Origin: Laedolimicola ammoniilytica
GTDB taxonomy: Bacteria; Bacillota; Clostridia; Lachnospirales; Lachnospiraceae
DNA length: 64,000 bases
Assembly: GCF_025567165.1 (NCBI RefSeq)
Contig: NZ_JAOQKC010000008.1
Span: 97,221-161,220 of the forward strand
Direction of reading: 5' to 3'
Part shown: one piece after another, positions 1 through 7,577 of the stretch
Layout: each line of letters starts with the position of its first letter
Numbering within the stretch: position 1 is the stretch's first letter
Position numbers and translations under genes: made by a program
The notes under the pieces: generated by a model
Seen by the model: the letters and a program-made list of their open reading frames with translations, nothing else
Told to the model about the DNA's origin: nothing
Databases searched by the model: none

Positions 1-2
1 CT

Positions 3-278
3 TCCACGGTTCTTATGAACCTGCTGGGACTGGTCTGTGATCCCGTAGGCGGCCTGGTGGAATACCCCTGCCAGAACCGCAACGCAGCCGGAGCCGCCAC
101 AGCCCTGACCGCCGCGGAAATGGCCCTGGCCGGAGTCCCTCAGCTGATTCCGCTGGACGAGATGATCGTGGTGATGTACAACGTGGGCAGACGGCTTCCG
201 GCAGAGCTTCGGGAGACGGCCCTCGGCGGCTGCGCCACTGCGCCGTCGGCCTGCGAGGCCTGCGGAAAGTGCAGTTGA
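3..278 (+). CDS. sdaAA: L-serine dehydratase, Fe-S type, alpha subunit (3' end only)
   Basis: C-terminal ~91 residues of the iron-sulfur L-serine ammonia-lyase alpha chain, which converts serine to pyruvate and ammonia. The reading frame is open to the left window edge, so the start lies outside. The motif GLVCDPVGGLVEYPCQNRN near the visible start is the family's cluster-binding segment with two cysteines. It is followed by the AAEMALAG helix and the LPAELRETALGG signature. The protein ends in a short Cys-rich tail (CEACGKC), common in clostridial versions. A beta subunit would be expected just upstream. A Thr tRNA with its own promoter follows, so transcription of this gene probably ends near here. 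Confidence 0.9.
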   Translation, partial: STVLMNLLGLVCDPVGGLVEYPCQNRNAAGAATALTAAEMALAGVPQLIPLDEMIVVMYNVGRRLPAELRETALGGCATAPSACEACGKCS

Positions 279-296
279 GAAATTTTAATTGCCCCC

Positions 297-325
297 TTTA
301 CAAATATTTCATTTTCGAGTATAAT
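297..325 (+). promoter_or_regulatory. Promoter of tRNA-Thr(CGU)
   Basis: TTTACA at 297-302 and a perfect TATAAT at 320-325 are separated by 17 bp. The tRNA begins 20 bp after the -10 box. Confidence 0.75.
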
Positions 326-345
326 AGCAGTTGCTGACACAGCAG

Positions 346-418
346 GCTGGAATAGCTCAGTCGGTAGAGCACTTCACTCGTAATGAAGGGGTCGTGAGTT
401 CGAGTCTCATTTCCAGCT
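346..418 (+). tRNA. tRNA-Thr (anticodon CGU)
   Basis: A 73-nt cloverleaf. The acceptor GCTGGAA (346-352) pairs with TTCCAGC (411-417). The D-arm TAGCTCAGTCGGTAGAGC is followed by anticodon stem CTTCA/TGAAG enclosing loop CTCGTAA, giving anticodon CGT, which reads ACG. The T-arm GTGAGTTCGAGTCTCAT contains the standard TTCGA loop. CCA is not encoded. It has its own promoter and terminator. Confidence 0.96.
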
Positions 419-430
419 TGATACAAAAGA

Positions 431-462
431 AGCCCTGAGGATAAGCTCCTCAGGGTTTTTTT
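431..462 (+). terminator. Intrinsic terminator after tRNA-Thr
   Basis: CCCTGAGG (433-440) pairs with CCTCAGGG (448-455), followed by seven T residues (456-462). Confidence 0.9.
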
Positions 463-464
463 CA

Positions 465-593
465 TGGAATAGGAAATTCCGATAGAATTCCCTATTCCAT
501 AAAAAATATTATCGCACTGCGGCGCAGTGGTAGATGGTTGCCAAGGCAACCGCGCCTCGGCGCGAGAATGTGCCAATGGCACATTCCTTTTTA
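465..593. repeat. Modular multi-hairpin intergenic repeat, copy 1
   Basis: It begins immediately after the terminator T-run with a large imperfect palindrome (arms ATGGAATAGG-AAATTCC and GGAATTCC-CTATTCCAT style, 465-501). A train of perfect small hairpins follows: CACTGC/GCAGTG (about 514-528), GTTGCC/GGCAAC (538-551), CGCGCC/GGCGCG (about 551-564) and GAATGTGCCA/TGGCACATTC (566-586). It ends in CTTTTTAT just before the xth stop codon. The opening palindrome and the closing block are shared with 46257-46350. No coding potential is credible. Confidence 0.7.
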
Positions 594-596
594 TCC

Positions 597-1349
597 TTAC
601 TTCAGATCCAGCTCCACCGGGCAGTGATCCGAACCGAAAATTTCCGTGTGAATGGAGGCGTTTTCCAGTCGATCCTTCAGCCGTTCGGATACGATAAAAT
701 AATCAATGCGCCACCCTGCGTTCTTCTCGCGGGCGCGGAAGCGGTAAGACCACCAGGAGTAGACGCCCTCGGCGTCCGGATAGAAGTAGCGGAAGGTGTC
801 CACAAAACCGGAGCTTAAGACGGTGGTCATTTTCGCCCGTTCCTCGTCGGTGAAACCGGCGTTTTTGCGATTGGTCTTCGGGTTTTTCAGATCGATTTCC
901 TGATGGGCCACATTCAGGTCGCCGCAGTAAATGACAGGTTTCTTTTCATCCAGACTCTTGATATAGGCGAGAAAATCATCCTCCCACTGCATTCGGTAGT
1001 CCAGGCGCCTAAGGCCGTCCTGGGAGTTGGGCGTATAGACCGTCACCAGATAGTAGTCCTCAAATTCCAGCGTAATCACGCGTCCCTCGTGGTCGTGCTC
1101 CTCGATACCGATGCCGTAAGCCACGCTCAGGGGTTCCTCCTTTGTAAAAATGGCGGTTCCGCTATATCCCTTTTTCTCCGCGTAATTCCAGTATTGATGA
1201 TAGCCGGGCAGATCGAGTTCAATCTGTCCCTCCTGGAGCTTGGTTTCCTGGAGACAGAAAATATCGGCGTCCAGTTTCTTGAAATCTTCCATAAAATTTT
1301 TCCCGACACAGGCCCGCAGGCCGTTTACATTCCAGGAAATCAGTTTCAT
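597..1349 (-). CDS. xth: Exodeoxyribonuclease III (AP endonuclease)
   Basis: 250 residues, normal length for ExoIII. This class II AP endonuclease and 3'-5' exonuclease cleaves abasic sites in base-excision repair. Visible family motifs are SWNVNGLRA at the N-terminus, LQETKLQ (metal-binding Glu), YSGTAIFTK, CGDLNVAHQEIDL (catalytic Asp/Asn), and GSDHCPVELDL with the catalytic Asp-His pair at the C-terminus. The start is set by a clear AAGGAGG ribosome-binding site on the minus strand just upstream. It is divergent from argS, sharing a 144-bp promoter region. Confidence 0.95.
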   Translation of the reverse strand: MKLISWNVNGLRACVGKNFMEDFKKLDADIFCLQETKLQEGQIELDLPGYHQYWNYAEKKGYSGTAIFTKEEPLSVAYGIGIEEHDHEGRVITLEFEDYYLVTVYTPNSQDGLRRLDYRMQWEDDFLAYIKSLDEKKPVIYCGDLNVAHQEIDLKNPKTNRKNAGFTDEERAKMTTVLSSGFVDTFRYFYPDAEGVYSWWSYRFRAREKNAGWRIDYFIVSERLKDRLENASIHTEIFGSDHCPVELDLK

Positions 1350-1364
1350 AAGATCCTCCTTACA

Positions 1365-1401
1365 GAAAAGATTTGATCTTTTCTTGCATTTTACATATAA
1401 T
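1365..1401 (+). promoter_or_regulatory. argS promoter with overlapping palindrome
   Basis: TTGATC (1373-1378), a 17-bp spacer and TATAAT (1396-1401). The perfect palindrome GAAAAGAT-TTG-ATCTTTTC (1365-1383) covers the -35 box, so an operator here could act on argS and possibly on divergent xth. No T-box motif was found in the leader. Confidence 0.55.
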
Positions 1402-1493
1402 AGATATTATTATAGTGGTTCTGCGAAAAAAAGTAAAGAATCGCAGCCGAAAGCATTATAAAGAAAAGATTTTTACAAGAGGAGAATACGTGT

Positions 1494-3260
1494 ATGGAGA
1501 AGTTACTGGATCGGATTACCGCTGCGGTATCCGAAGCCTTTGTAAACTGCGGCTATGAGGCCGAGTACGGAAAGGTCACCATTTCCAATCGCCCGGACCT
1601 GTGCGAGTATCAGTGTAACGGCGCCATGGCAGGCGCGAAAAAATATCACTGCGCGCCCATTCAGATTGCCAATAAGGTGGCGGAGAGCTTAAAGGAGCAG
1701 GAGCTGTTTTCCGAGGTCAATGCGGTAAATCCGGGCTTTCTGAACCTGAAGCTGGCGCCAGCCTATGTGCAGGAATACCTGCAGGGCATGGCCGATGACG
1801 AGCGTCTGGGCTGTGAGAAGACCGCGAACCCGAAAACCATCGTCATTGATTACGGCGGACCCAACGTGGCGAAGCCGCTGCATGTGGGACATCTCCGTTC
1901 TGCCATCATCGGCGAGAGCGTGAAGCGCCTGGGACGTTTCGCAGGGCACAAGGTGATCGGCGACATCCATCTGGGAGACTGGGGACTGCAGATGGGACTG
2001 ATTATCACAGAGTTGAAGGAACGTAAACCGGATCTGGTGTATTTCGATGAGGACTATACCGGCGAGTATCCGACCGAAGCGCCCTTTACCATTTCCGAGC
2101 TGGAGGAGATCTATCCGGCAGCCAGCGCACGTTTCAAGGAGGACGAGGCCTACAAGGAGCAGGCGATGCACGCCACCTATCTGGTGCAGCACGGGCATAG
2201 AGGCTATCAGGCCATCCTGCAGCATATTTTAAATGTGTCGGTCACCGATCTGAAGCGCAACTATGCGAATCTGAATGTGGAGTTCGACCTGTGGAAAGGC
2301 GAGTCCGACGCCCAGCCCTATATTCCGGATATGGTGGAGAAGCTGAAGAACGAGGGCTTTGCTTATGAGAGCGAGGGCGCGCTGGTAGTTGACGTCAAAG
2401 AGGATACGGATACCAAAGAGGTTCCGCCCTGCATGATTCTGAAGTCTGACGGAGCGTCCCTGTATACCACCACCGACCTGGCGACTCTGGTGGAGCGCCG
2501 AAAGCTCTTTGATCCGGACGAGGTCATCTACGTAGTAGATAAGCGTCAGGAGATGCATTTTATCCAGGTATTCCGCTGTGCCAAGAAGACCGGTCTGGTA
2601 AAGCCGGAGACGGATTTGGAATTCTTAGGATTTGGTACCATGAACGGCAAGGACGGTAAGCCCTTCAAGACCCGCGAGGGCGGCGTTATGCGTCTGGAGT
2701 ACCTGATTGCCGATATCAACGAAAAGATGTATCAAAAGATCGCGGAGAATTCTGAGATTTCCGAGGAAGAGGCGCGGGATACGGCGAAGAAGATTGGTCT
2801 GTCCGCCATCAAGTATGGCGACCTGTCTAACCAGGCCTCCAAGGATTACGTGTTCGATATCGACCGCTTTACCTCCTTTGAGGGCAATACCGGACCCTAT
2901 ATCCTGTACACCATTGTGCGGATTAAGTCCATTCTGAACAAGTATCAGGCCCAGGGCGGCGATCTGACAAAGGGACGGATTCCGGCAGCGGAAAATGACA
3001 GCCAGAAGGCGCTGGAGCTGGTACTGGCCCGCTTCAACGGCGTGCTGGAGAATGCCTTTGACGAGCTGGCGCCCCATAAGGTCTGCGCTTATATCTATGA
3101 GCTGGCGAACGCCTTCAACAAGTTCTATCATGAGACAAAGATTCTTGGCGAAGAGGACGAAGAGAAGCGTGCAGGGCTGGTGGCTGTACTGCAGTTGACC
3201 AAGCGGGTGCTGGAGACCTGCATCGATGTGCTGGGCTTCGAAGCACCGGAGAGAATGTAA
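1494..3260 (+). CDS. argS: Arginyl-tRNA synthetase
   Basis: 588 residues, class I aminoacyl-tRNA synthetase that charges tRNA-Arg. An N-terminal Arg-tRNA-synthetase recognition domain (about 1-95) is followed by the catalytic Rossmann domain, with HVGHLRS as the HIGH-type motif and YGGPNVAKPLHVGHLRSAI as the surrounding signature. GDIHLGDWGLQMG and the DLATLVERRKLF segment are also typical. The C-terminal DALR anticodon-binding domain ends with VLGFEAPERM. GAGGAG at 1479-1484 fixes the ATG. A hairpin terminator follows. Confidence 0.96.
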   Translation: MEKLLDRITAAVSEAFVNCGYEAEYGKVTISNRPDLCEYQCNGAMAGAKKYHCAPIQIANKVAESLKEQELFSEVNAVNPGFLNLKLAPAYVQEYLQGMADDERLGCEKTANPKTIVIDYGGPNVAKPLHVGHLRSAIIGESVKRLGRFAGHKVIGDIHLGDWGLQMGLIITELKERKPDLVYFDEDYTGEYPTEAPFTISELEEIYPAASARFKEDEAYKEQAMHATYLVQHGHRGYQAILQHILNVSVTDLKRNYANLNVEFDLWKGESDAQPYIPDMVEKLKNEGFAYESEGALVVDVKEDTDTKEVPPCMILKSDGASLYTTTDLATLVERRKLFDPDEVIYVVDKRQEMHFIQVFRCAKKTGLVKPETDLEFLGFGTMNGKDGKPFKTREGGVMRLEYLIADINEKMYQKIAENSEISEEEARDTAKKIGLSAIKYGDLSNQASKDYVFDIDRFTSFEGNTGPYILYTIVRIKSILNKYQAQGGDLTKGRIPAAENDSQKALELVLARFNGVLENAFDELAPHKVCAYIYELANAFNKFYHETKILGEEDEEKRAGLVAVLQLTKRVLETCIDVLGFEAPERM

Positions 3261-3281
3261 GATAAATAGGTAATGTGAGAG

Positions 3282-3332
3282 ATCCGGGATTGAAACATGT
3301 GAACAGGTTCACAATTTCAATTCCGGATTTTT
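3282..3332 (+). terminator. Intrinsic terminator after argS
   Basis: ATCCGGGATTGAAA pairs with TTTCAATTCCGGAT around an inner hairpin (GTGAAC/GTTCAC), followed by a short T-run. The remaining 3333-3519 stretch is AT-rich leader for the next gene, with no clear promoter. Confidence 0.75.
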
Positions 3333-3519
3333 AATACATGGAGCTGTAAAAATATTCCAAATACGATACAAAAATTCGTGCGTTGCACAAGCGTGTTATC
3401 ATGAAAAGTGTGAAGAGCAATATTTTACTAATTTTCAGGGGACTCTCATTCTATGTCATGTCCCTATGCACACGTTTATGCTAAGATAAAATCAGAAAAC
3501 ACAGCAGGAGGACTTCACC

Positions 3520-4476
3520 ATGGAGCAGATAAAAACCGGAAAATTCATCGCGGAACTGAGAAAGGAAAAGGGCATGACCCAGGAGCAGCTTGGCGACAGA
3601 TTGGGTGTCAATTCCCGCAGTGTCTCCCGCTGGGAAAATGGTCACGGAATGCCGGATATCTCATTGCTGCTTACTCTGGCAGATGTGCTGGGTGTGACAG
3701 TGCAGGAACTGCTGGAGGGAAGCAGGCGGGAAATAGAAAGTGGAAATGCCGGAGTCGTCACCTATGAGGGATTGCATACCGTAGTGCAGTATCTGAATCA
3801 GGAGCGGGCAGCCTGGAAGAAACAGATCGATTCCAGCCTGAAATTCAGTCTGTTTTGCGTAGGTGTGGCCACTGTCGGATATGTGGTTATGGAGCTGCTC
3901 CGGGCATACAGAGGAATAGATGGCGGCATCATCGATGGAGTTCTGTTTCTGATGCTGTGCGGTTTTATCCGCATCCTCCAGTGCCAGCGCATGAATAAAG
4001 ATGAGTACAAGTTCACTACGGAGCAGCTGGAAAGCCTGATGGAAAATCAGTGCCCGAAAATGCACACGGCTCAAGAGATGCTGTACTTTCTGAAAAGCCG
4101 CCAGCAGCCGGAGCCGGACGAGAGTAAGTGCGAGAAGATTCTGAAAGCTATTGAAACGGAATTGAAGCCTGGCGAAGCCGTCGAACTGGTCACCCAGTAT
4201 GGCGAATACACCCGAAACGCTCTCCCCATGATGTGGCACCCTGTCATCGCCTTCACCGATCACCGCATGATCATCGGAGGTGAGCGTCAGAAGGGCATGC
4301 TTATGGTAGAGTATGACACCGAAAGCTACGAAAAAGACGACATCCTTTCCAACCGTACCGAATGCGACGGCATCCAGTGGGAAATGATCATCGGCACAAA
4401 GCAGGCGGAGCTTCGGTTTACCATCAAAAAGAAACGGCAGTCACAGAAAGATAGAGAGAAAACGTCGGAAAAATAG
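3520..4476 (+). CDS. XRE-family HTH regulator with membrane segments and PH-like C-terminus
   Basis: 318 residues. Residues about 7-62 are a Cro/CI helix-turn-helix (IAELRKEKGMTQEQLGDRLG, then SVSRWENGHGMPDISLL). Two hydrophobic stretches follow (about 110-130 and 140-160), so the DNA-binding domain is probably tethered to the membrane. The C-terminal 70 residues, with HRMIIGG and a beta-strand-rich pattern, resemble a bacterial PH-like domain. An AGGAGG site lies 7 nt before the ATG. Target and signal are unknown. It is convergent with thiT and separated from it by a bidirectional terminator. Confidence 0.75.
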   Translation: MEQIKTGKFIAELRKEKGMTQEQLGDRLGVNSRSVSRWENGHGMPDISLLLTLADVLGVTVQELLEGSRREIESGNAGVVTYEGLHTVVQYLNQERAAWKKQIDSSLKFSLFCVGVATVGYVVMELLRAYRGIDGGIIDGVLFLMLCGFIRILQCQRMNKDEYKFTTEQLESLMENQCPKMHTAQEMLYFLKSRQQPEPDESKCEKILKAIETELKPGEAVELVTQYGEYTRNALPMMWHPVIAFTDHRMIIGGERQKGMLMVEYDTESYEKDDILSNRTECDGIQWEMIIGTKQAELRFTIKKKRQSQKDREKTSEK

Positions 4477-4510
4477 AAGGAAACAGGGTTGTAAAAAGTT
4501 TTCGAAAAGG

Positions 4511-4553
4511 GAAAAATGCCGCAGGTTCCGCAAAAGAACCCGCGGTATTTTTT
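4511..4553. terminator. Bidirectional intrinsic terminator
   Basis: TGCCGCAGGTTC (4517-4528) pairs with GAACCCGCGGTA (4536-4547). There are T residues at 4548-4553 and A residues at 4512-4516, so it can terminate both the XRE gene and thiT. Confidence 0.8.
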
Positions 4554-4575
4554 ATTGGTGTAAAAGAATGATTGT

Positions 4576-5250
4576 TTAATCTGCCACCGCCATCTGCTTC
4601 ACCCGCACAAACGCCTTATTCACCGCCGGAATCGCCAGTACAATCAGTGTAATGGCCGCCTCGCAGCCCAGATAAGAGCCGTTGTAGGCCAGGGAATAAA
4701 CCGGGGCGCTCATACCGGATCCTTCCGCGTACATGCCGAAGAAAATCAGGCCGGACAGGAATGCGAAGAGGTAGCGGCCCAGGACGCCTACAATGTAGCC
4801 TTTCACAAGGCCATTTTTCTTGTTACAGAAGATACCGGACAGACCCAGTGCGCCGAAGGCCAGGATATAGTCCGTAATCATCTGGGGCAGGCTGATGATA
4901 TAAGGATCGGAGATGAGCTGCAGCAGGCCGTAGGCCACGCCGGTCATAATACCGGCCCGCAGGCCGTACCAGTAACCGATACAGCAGATGAACAGCATGG
5001 AAAACAGAGTAACGGATCCGCCCATGGGAGCCTCAAAAAGCTTCAGGAAGGACGTGATCATGGCCAGGGCCATGGCAACGGCAGAAAAAACCAGGTGCTT
5101 CGTTTTCAATTTTGCCTTGTCTCCGGTGAGATAGCAGGCCAGGATCAGAAGAACCAGCATCAGGGCGACCAGGGCACCGTAACCCAGGCCCGTCAGGTTG
5201 TAGGTGGCGTTACCGTATTCGTCCACCAGTTTGGTAGCAAAAAGTGACAT
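4576..5250 (-). CDS. thiT: ECF-type thiamine transporter S component ThiT
   Basis: 224 residues, ThiT/YuaJ family: the membrane substrate-binding component that captures thiamine and works with the shared energy-coupling module (EcfA/A'/T), which is not in this window. About six hydrophobic helices are visible. The conserved region around FKLFEAPMGGSVTLFSML and the YGLRAGIMTGVAYGLLQ loop contact thiamine in the family. The assignment is strengthened by a TPP riboswitch directly upstream. An AGGAGG site at 5258-5263 (minus strand) sets the start. Confidence 0.93.
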   Translation of the reverse strand: MSLFATKLVDEYGNATYNLTGLGYGALVALMLVLLILACYLTGDKAKLKTKHLVFSAVAMALAMITSFLKLFEAPMGGSVTLFSMLFICCIGYWYGLRAGIMTGVAYGLLQLISDPYIISLPQMITDYILAFGALGLSGIFCNKKNGLVKGYIVGVLGRYLFAFLSGLIFFGMYAEGSGMSAPVYSLAYNGSYLGCEAAITLIVLAIPAVNKAFVRVKQMAVAD

Positions 5251-5257
5251 AAAAAAA

Positions 5258-5289
5258 CCTCCTTAGGAATGAAAAAATTTCACAGGAGG
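5258..5289 (-). promoter_or_regulatory. Anti-Shine-Dalgarno pairing in the thiT leader
   Basis: On the minus strand the leader has CCUCCU at 5289-5284 and the ribosome-binding site AGGAGG at 5263-5258, perfectly complementary across 20 nt. This fits a riboswitch expression platform that hides the ribosome-binding site, giving translational control. No poly-U terminator lies between aptamer and ATG. Confidence 0.6.
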
Positions 5290-5301
5290 GGATACAAAAG
5301 A

Positions 5302-5388
5302 TGCTTCCTTACGCCGGTATTAACCGGTTCAAGTAATGAGGGTCAACACAGATGTGTATTCTCAGCCTTTGGCTCCCCTAGCTTTCGC
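5302..5388 (-). ncRNA. TPP riboswitch (THI element)
   Basis: Read on the minus strand it contains CTAGGGGAGCC, the diagnostic GGCTGAGA (THI box), GACCCTCATTACTTGAACC and CGGCGTAAGGAAGC. These are the conserved P2/P3 and P4/P5 pyrophosphate-binding elements in the right order. It lies about 50 nt before the thiT ribosome-binding site. Confidence 0.95.
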
Positions 5389-5435
5389 TATGTGATTGAT
5401 TTAAATATAGGGCAGACAGGGAAGAAAGTCAAGAG

Positions 5436-5491
5436 AAAACATTTTGCATTTTCGTGAAAAAGTACAGAAAAACATTTTGTATTTTCGTGAA
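5436..5491. repeat. Two 23-bp direct repeats with 33-bp period
   Basis: 5436-5458 and 5469-5491 both read AAAACATTTTG, one variable base, then ATTTTCGTGAA. They differ at one position. The 33-bp period is about three helical turns, and the second copy ends 12 bp before the -35 box of the next promoter. They are probably regulator-binding sites. Confidence 0.75.
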
Positions 5492-5503
5492 TAGCAGGAA
5501 GAT

Positions 5504-5532
5504 TTGACAGGGACAAAGAAGGGGCTTATACT
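5504..5532 (+). promoter_or_regulatory. Promoter of the SASA/CPBP operon
   Basis: Consensus TTGACA (5504-5509), 17-bp spacer, TATACT (5527-5532). Confidence 0.8.
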
Positions 5533-5599
5533 TGTAGAATATGAATCCATATGGAAGAGAACCCTGGTAGCCAAAGGTGAAACAGGGTCAAAGTATAAG
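5525..5599 (+). other. Structured leader or inverted-repeat cluster
   Basis: CTTATACTT (5525-5533) is complementary to AAGTATAAG (5591-5599). Inside are ATATG/CATAT (5539-5552) and ACCCTG/CAGGGT (5561-5588), giving a three-way-junction layout. The outer left arm overlaps the -10 box, so it can form in RNA only if transcription starts further upstream. Otherwise it acts as DNA. It matches no riboswitch class I know. Confidence 0.4.
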
Positions 5600-5613
5600 A
5601 AACGGAGAATTCT

Positions 5614-6486
5614 ATGAACCGAATACCAAACAATAAAAAAATCATTTTCATCCTGAGCGCCCTGTGCTGTCTGCTCATGGTGGCGGTCAACATCTATCAG
5701 CAGAAAACCTGGCGGGGCATGGACGTGATTCTGTTTATGGGGCAGAGCAATGTGAGCGGAGCGGGCGGCGACGCCTCGCAGGCACCGGAGCTGACAGAGG
5801 GAGCCGGGTATGAGTACCGGGCCGTGACCGATCCGGACAACCTGCATGTGCTGACGGAGCCCTTCGGCCAGAATGAGAATCGGGGAGCTCTGGATGATAC
5901 GGATATCCTGGAGCGGAACGGCAGCATGGTGACGGCCTTTGTAAACGCCTATTATGAGAAAACTGGCGTTCCGGTGGTGGCCATTTCCGCGTCCCGGGGC
6001 AGCTCTTCCCTGAACGGATGGCTGAACAGCGGGCGGAAGGAAGAGGCGGCGGATCGCCTGAATGCGGCGAAGGAGTGCCTGAAAAAAGAAAAAATCCGGG
6101 CGCGTCACATTTACATGGTCTGGTTCCAGGGAGAGGCGGACGCGAATCTGGAGACGCCCGGGGATGAGTATCAGACCATGCTGCGGCAGCTGGTGGATGA
6201 TATGGAGGAGCAGGGTGTGGAGGATTGCTTCCTGATTCAGCTGGGCCCGGATCTGACGGATCTGACCAGACACCAGGAGATTATGGACGCGCAGCTGCAG
6301 ATTTGCGAGGAAAATGAGGATATCGTGCTGGTGTCCACCCTCCCGGCCGAGCTGACCGGGGCGGATATGAAGGACGAGGGGGGAATCCATTTTACACAGA
6401 AGGCTCTGAACCTTATCGGAGAGGACGCCGGAAAAAATGCGGGAGAGTATGTGAAAGAGCATGGAGCAGAGAAAGAATCTCAGTAA
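5614..6486 (+). CDS. SASA-family carbohydrate esterase, membrane-anchored
   Basis: 290 residues. A single N-terminal hydrophobic segment (about 9-27) is a signal anchor or uncleaved signal, putting the enzyme outside the membrane. FMGQSNVSG (Ser about 45) is the SGNH/SASA block with nucleophile Ser and oxyanion-hole residues. FQGEADANL and the C-terminal GGIHFTQKALNLIG with the catalytic His complete the CE6/SASA pattern. Such enzymes remove O-acetyl groups from sialic acid, xylan or wall glycans. The actual substrate is not evident. It overlaps the next gene by 26 bp, indicating translational coupling with a membrane protease. Confidence 0.8.
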   Translation: MNRIPNNKKIIFILSALCCLLMVAVNIYQQKTWRGMDVILFMGQSNVSGAGGDASQAPELTEGAGYEYRAVTDPDNLHVLTEPFGQNENRGALDDTDILERNGSMVTAFVNAYYEKTGVPVVAISASRGSSSLNGWLNSGRKEEAADRLNAAKECLKKEKIRARHIYMVWFQGEADANLETPGDEYQTMLRQLVDDMEEQGVEDCFLIQLGPDLTDLTRHQEIMDAQLQICEENEDIVLVSTLPAELTGADMKDEGGIHFTQKALNLIGEDAGKNAGEYVKEHGAEKESQ

Positions 6487-7279
6487 AAGCCTGTGGGAGC
6501 TGGCTATGCCGTTCCTGCTGTACGTGAGTTTGAATATGGCAATCCAGGCGGCCCTGGAGCTTTGTTTTTTCGAATTCTTCACAGCACCGGAGCATGCAGT
6601 CTGGGAGCTGGCTGTGGTCAATGGGATTGAAATACCAATTTTTTATAGAATGTATCGGGAAAGCTGTATCCGGGAGCAGTTGGAGGAGCCGGAACCGAAA
6701 CGCGGCGGAAAAAACGCAGTCTGGAAAAGAAAGTCCCGGACAGGCCGCCTGCTTCTGGCGATTTTGGGCGGCCTCTTCCTGGGCCGGGGCATCAACCTGC
6801 TGATCGGCCTGACGCCGCTGCCGACCCTGTTTCCGGGCTATGAGACAGCCGCGGACAGCATGTATACAAGCAGCCTCCTGTCGCTTGTGGCAGCCAGCAT
6901 GGTGACGGCGCCGATCCTGGAGGAGCTGCTGGTACGGGGCGTTCTGTACCGGAATCTAAAAGGGGTGCTTCAGAACCGCTATGCCGGCATGGCTTGCGCG
7001 TCCCTGCTTTTTGGCATTCTTCATGGGAATCTGGTGCAGGGGCTCTTCGCCTTTCTGATCGGCCTCTATCTGAACTGGATCTACGAGTCCGAAGGCTCCC
7101 TGCTACCGGCAATTCTGGCTCATGCGGCGGTGAACGCCTCTACCATTTTTCTGGAGAGGATGCCGGAGTGGCAGAATGTGCTTTATGGAAGTTTGCCGTT
7201 GTATCTGGCGGTGACAGCGGTGTGTCTGCTGGCTGGATTTGAAATATGGAAAAAATTTCCACTTTCAAAAGAAAAGTAA
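6461..7279 (+). CDS. CPBP-family intramembrane metalloprotease
   Basis: 272 residues, multi-pass membrane protein of the CAAX-protease/bacteriocin-processing (Abi/CPBP) family. The catalytic signature is present: EELLVRGVLYRNL (EExxxR), GILHGNLVQG (HxxxN) and AILAHAAVNA (second HxxxN). The start lies inside the end of the upstream esterase gene, so the two are co-translated. CPBP proteins act in self-immunity, protein processing or anchoring. The partner here suggests a cell-envelope function, which is inference. Confidence 0.88.
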   Translation: MEQRKNLSKSLWELAMPFLLYVSLNMAIQAALELCFFEFFTAPEHAVWELAVVNGIEIPIFYRMYRESCIREQLEEPEPKRGGKNAVWKRKSRTGRLLLAILGGLFLGRGINLLIGLTPLPTLFPGYETAADSMYTSSLLSLVAASMVTAPILEELLVRGVLYRNLKGVLQNRYAGMACASLLFGILHGNLVQGLFAFLIGLYLNWIYESEGSLLPAILAHAAVNASTIFLERMPEWQNVLYGSLPLYLAVTAVCLLAGFEIWKKFPLSKEK

Positions 7280-7458
7280 GGATGTAAGGAACGAAAAGCA
7301 GAGAATATCATAAAAATAGCGTAGAAATTATTGAGAAAAATGATATTTGAATTGTTCCTATAGTCCTCATTTCCAAAGAAAAAAGAGAAAACAAAGATGC
7401 AATTCAACGAAAAAGACGAAATTCACAAATAATCTGACAATAATACAAAAATTCACTC

Positions 7459-7487
7459 TTTACATCTGAAAAAAATCGTTGTATAGT
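7459..7487 (+). promoter_or_regulatory. Promoter of gltBD
   Basis: TTTACA (7459-7464), 17-bp spacer, TATAGT (7482-7487). The rest of the 298-bp gap before gltB is AT-rich. I see no riboswitch or clear operator in it. Confidence 0.7.
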
Positions 7488-7577
7488 ACCAATAAAGTCA
7501 GAGCAGGACGCTGCACTGAAGAATAATAGTAATTGAAAATTCCAAACAAGCGAGTTCAAGGATCTGGAGGGATAGGT

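Noticed and set aside
298..582. Minus-strand 94-residue frame over the tRNA and hairpin repeat
   Set aside because: It is the complement of tRNA-Thr plus terminator and repeat. The recurring FYGIGNSIGIS-type peptide comes from the palindrome, not from a gene.
5525..5599. Possible c-di-GMP, glycine or c-di-AMP riboswitch
   Set aside because: Conserved core bases of those classes are absent, and the outer stem overlaps the -10 box.
5401..6621. Long minus-strand frame (406 residues) opposite the SASA esterase
   Set aside because: It runs over the promoter repeats and opposite a gene with clear family motifs. Composition and lack of a ribosome-binding site mark it as a shadow.
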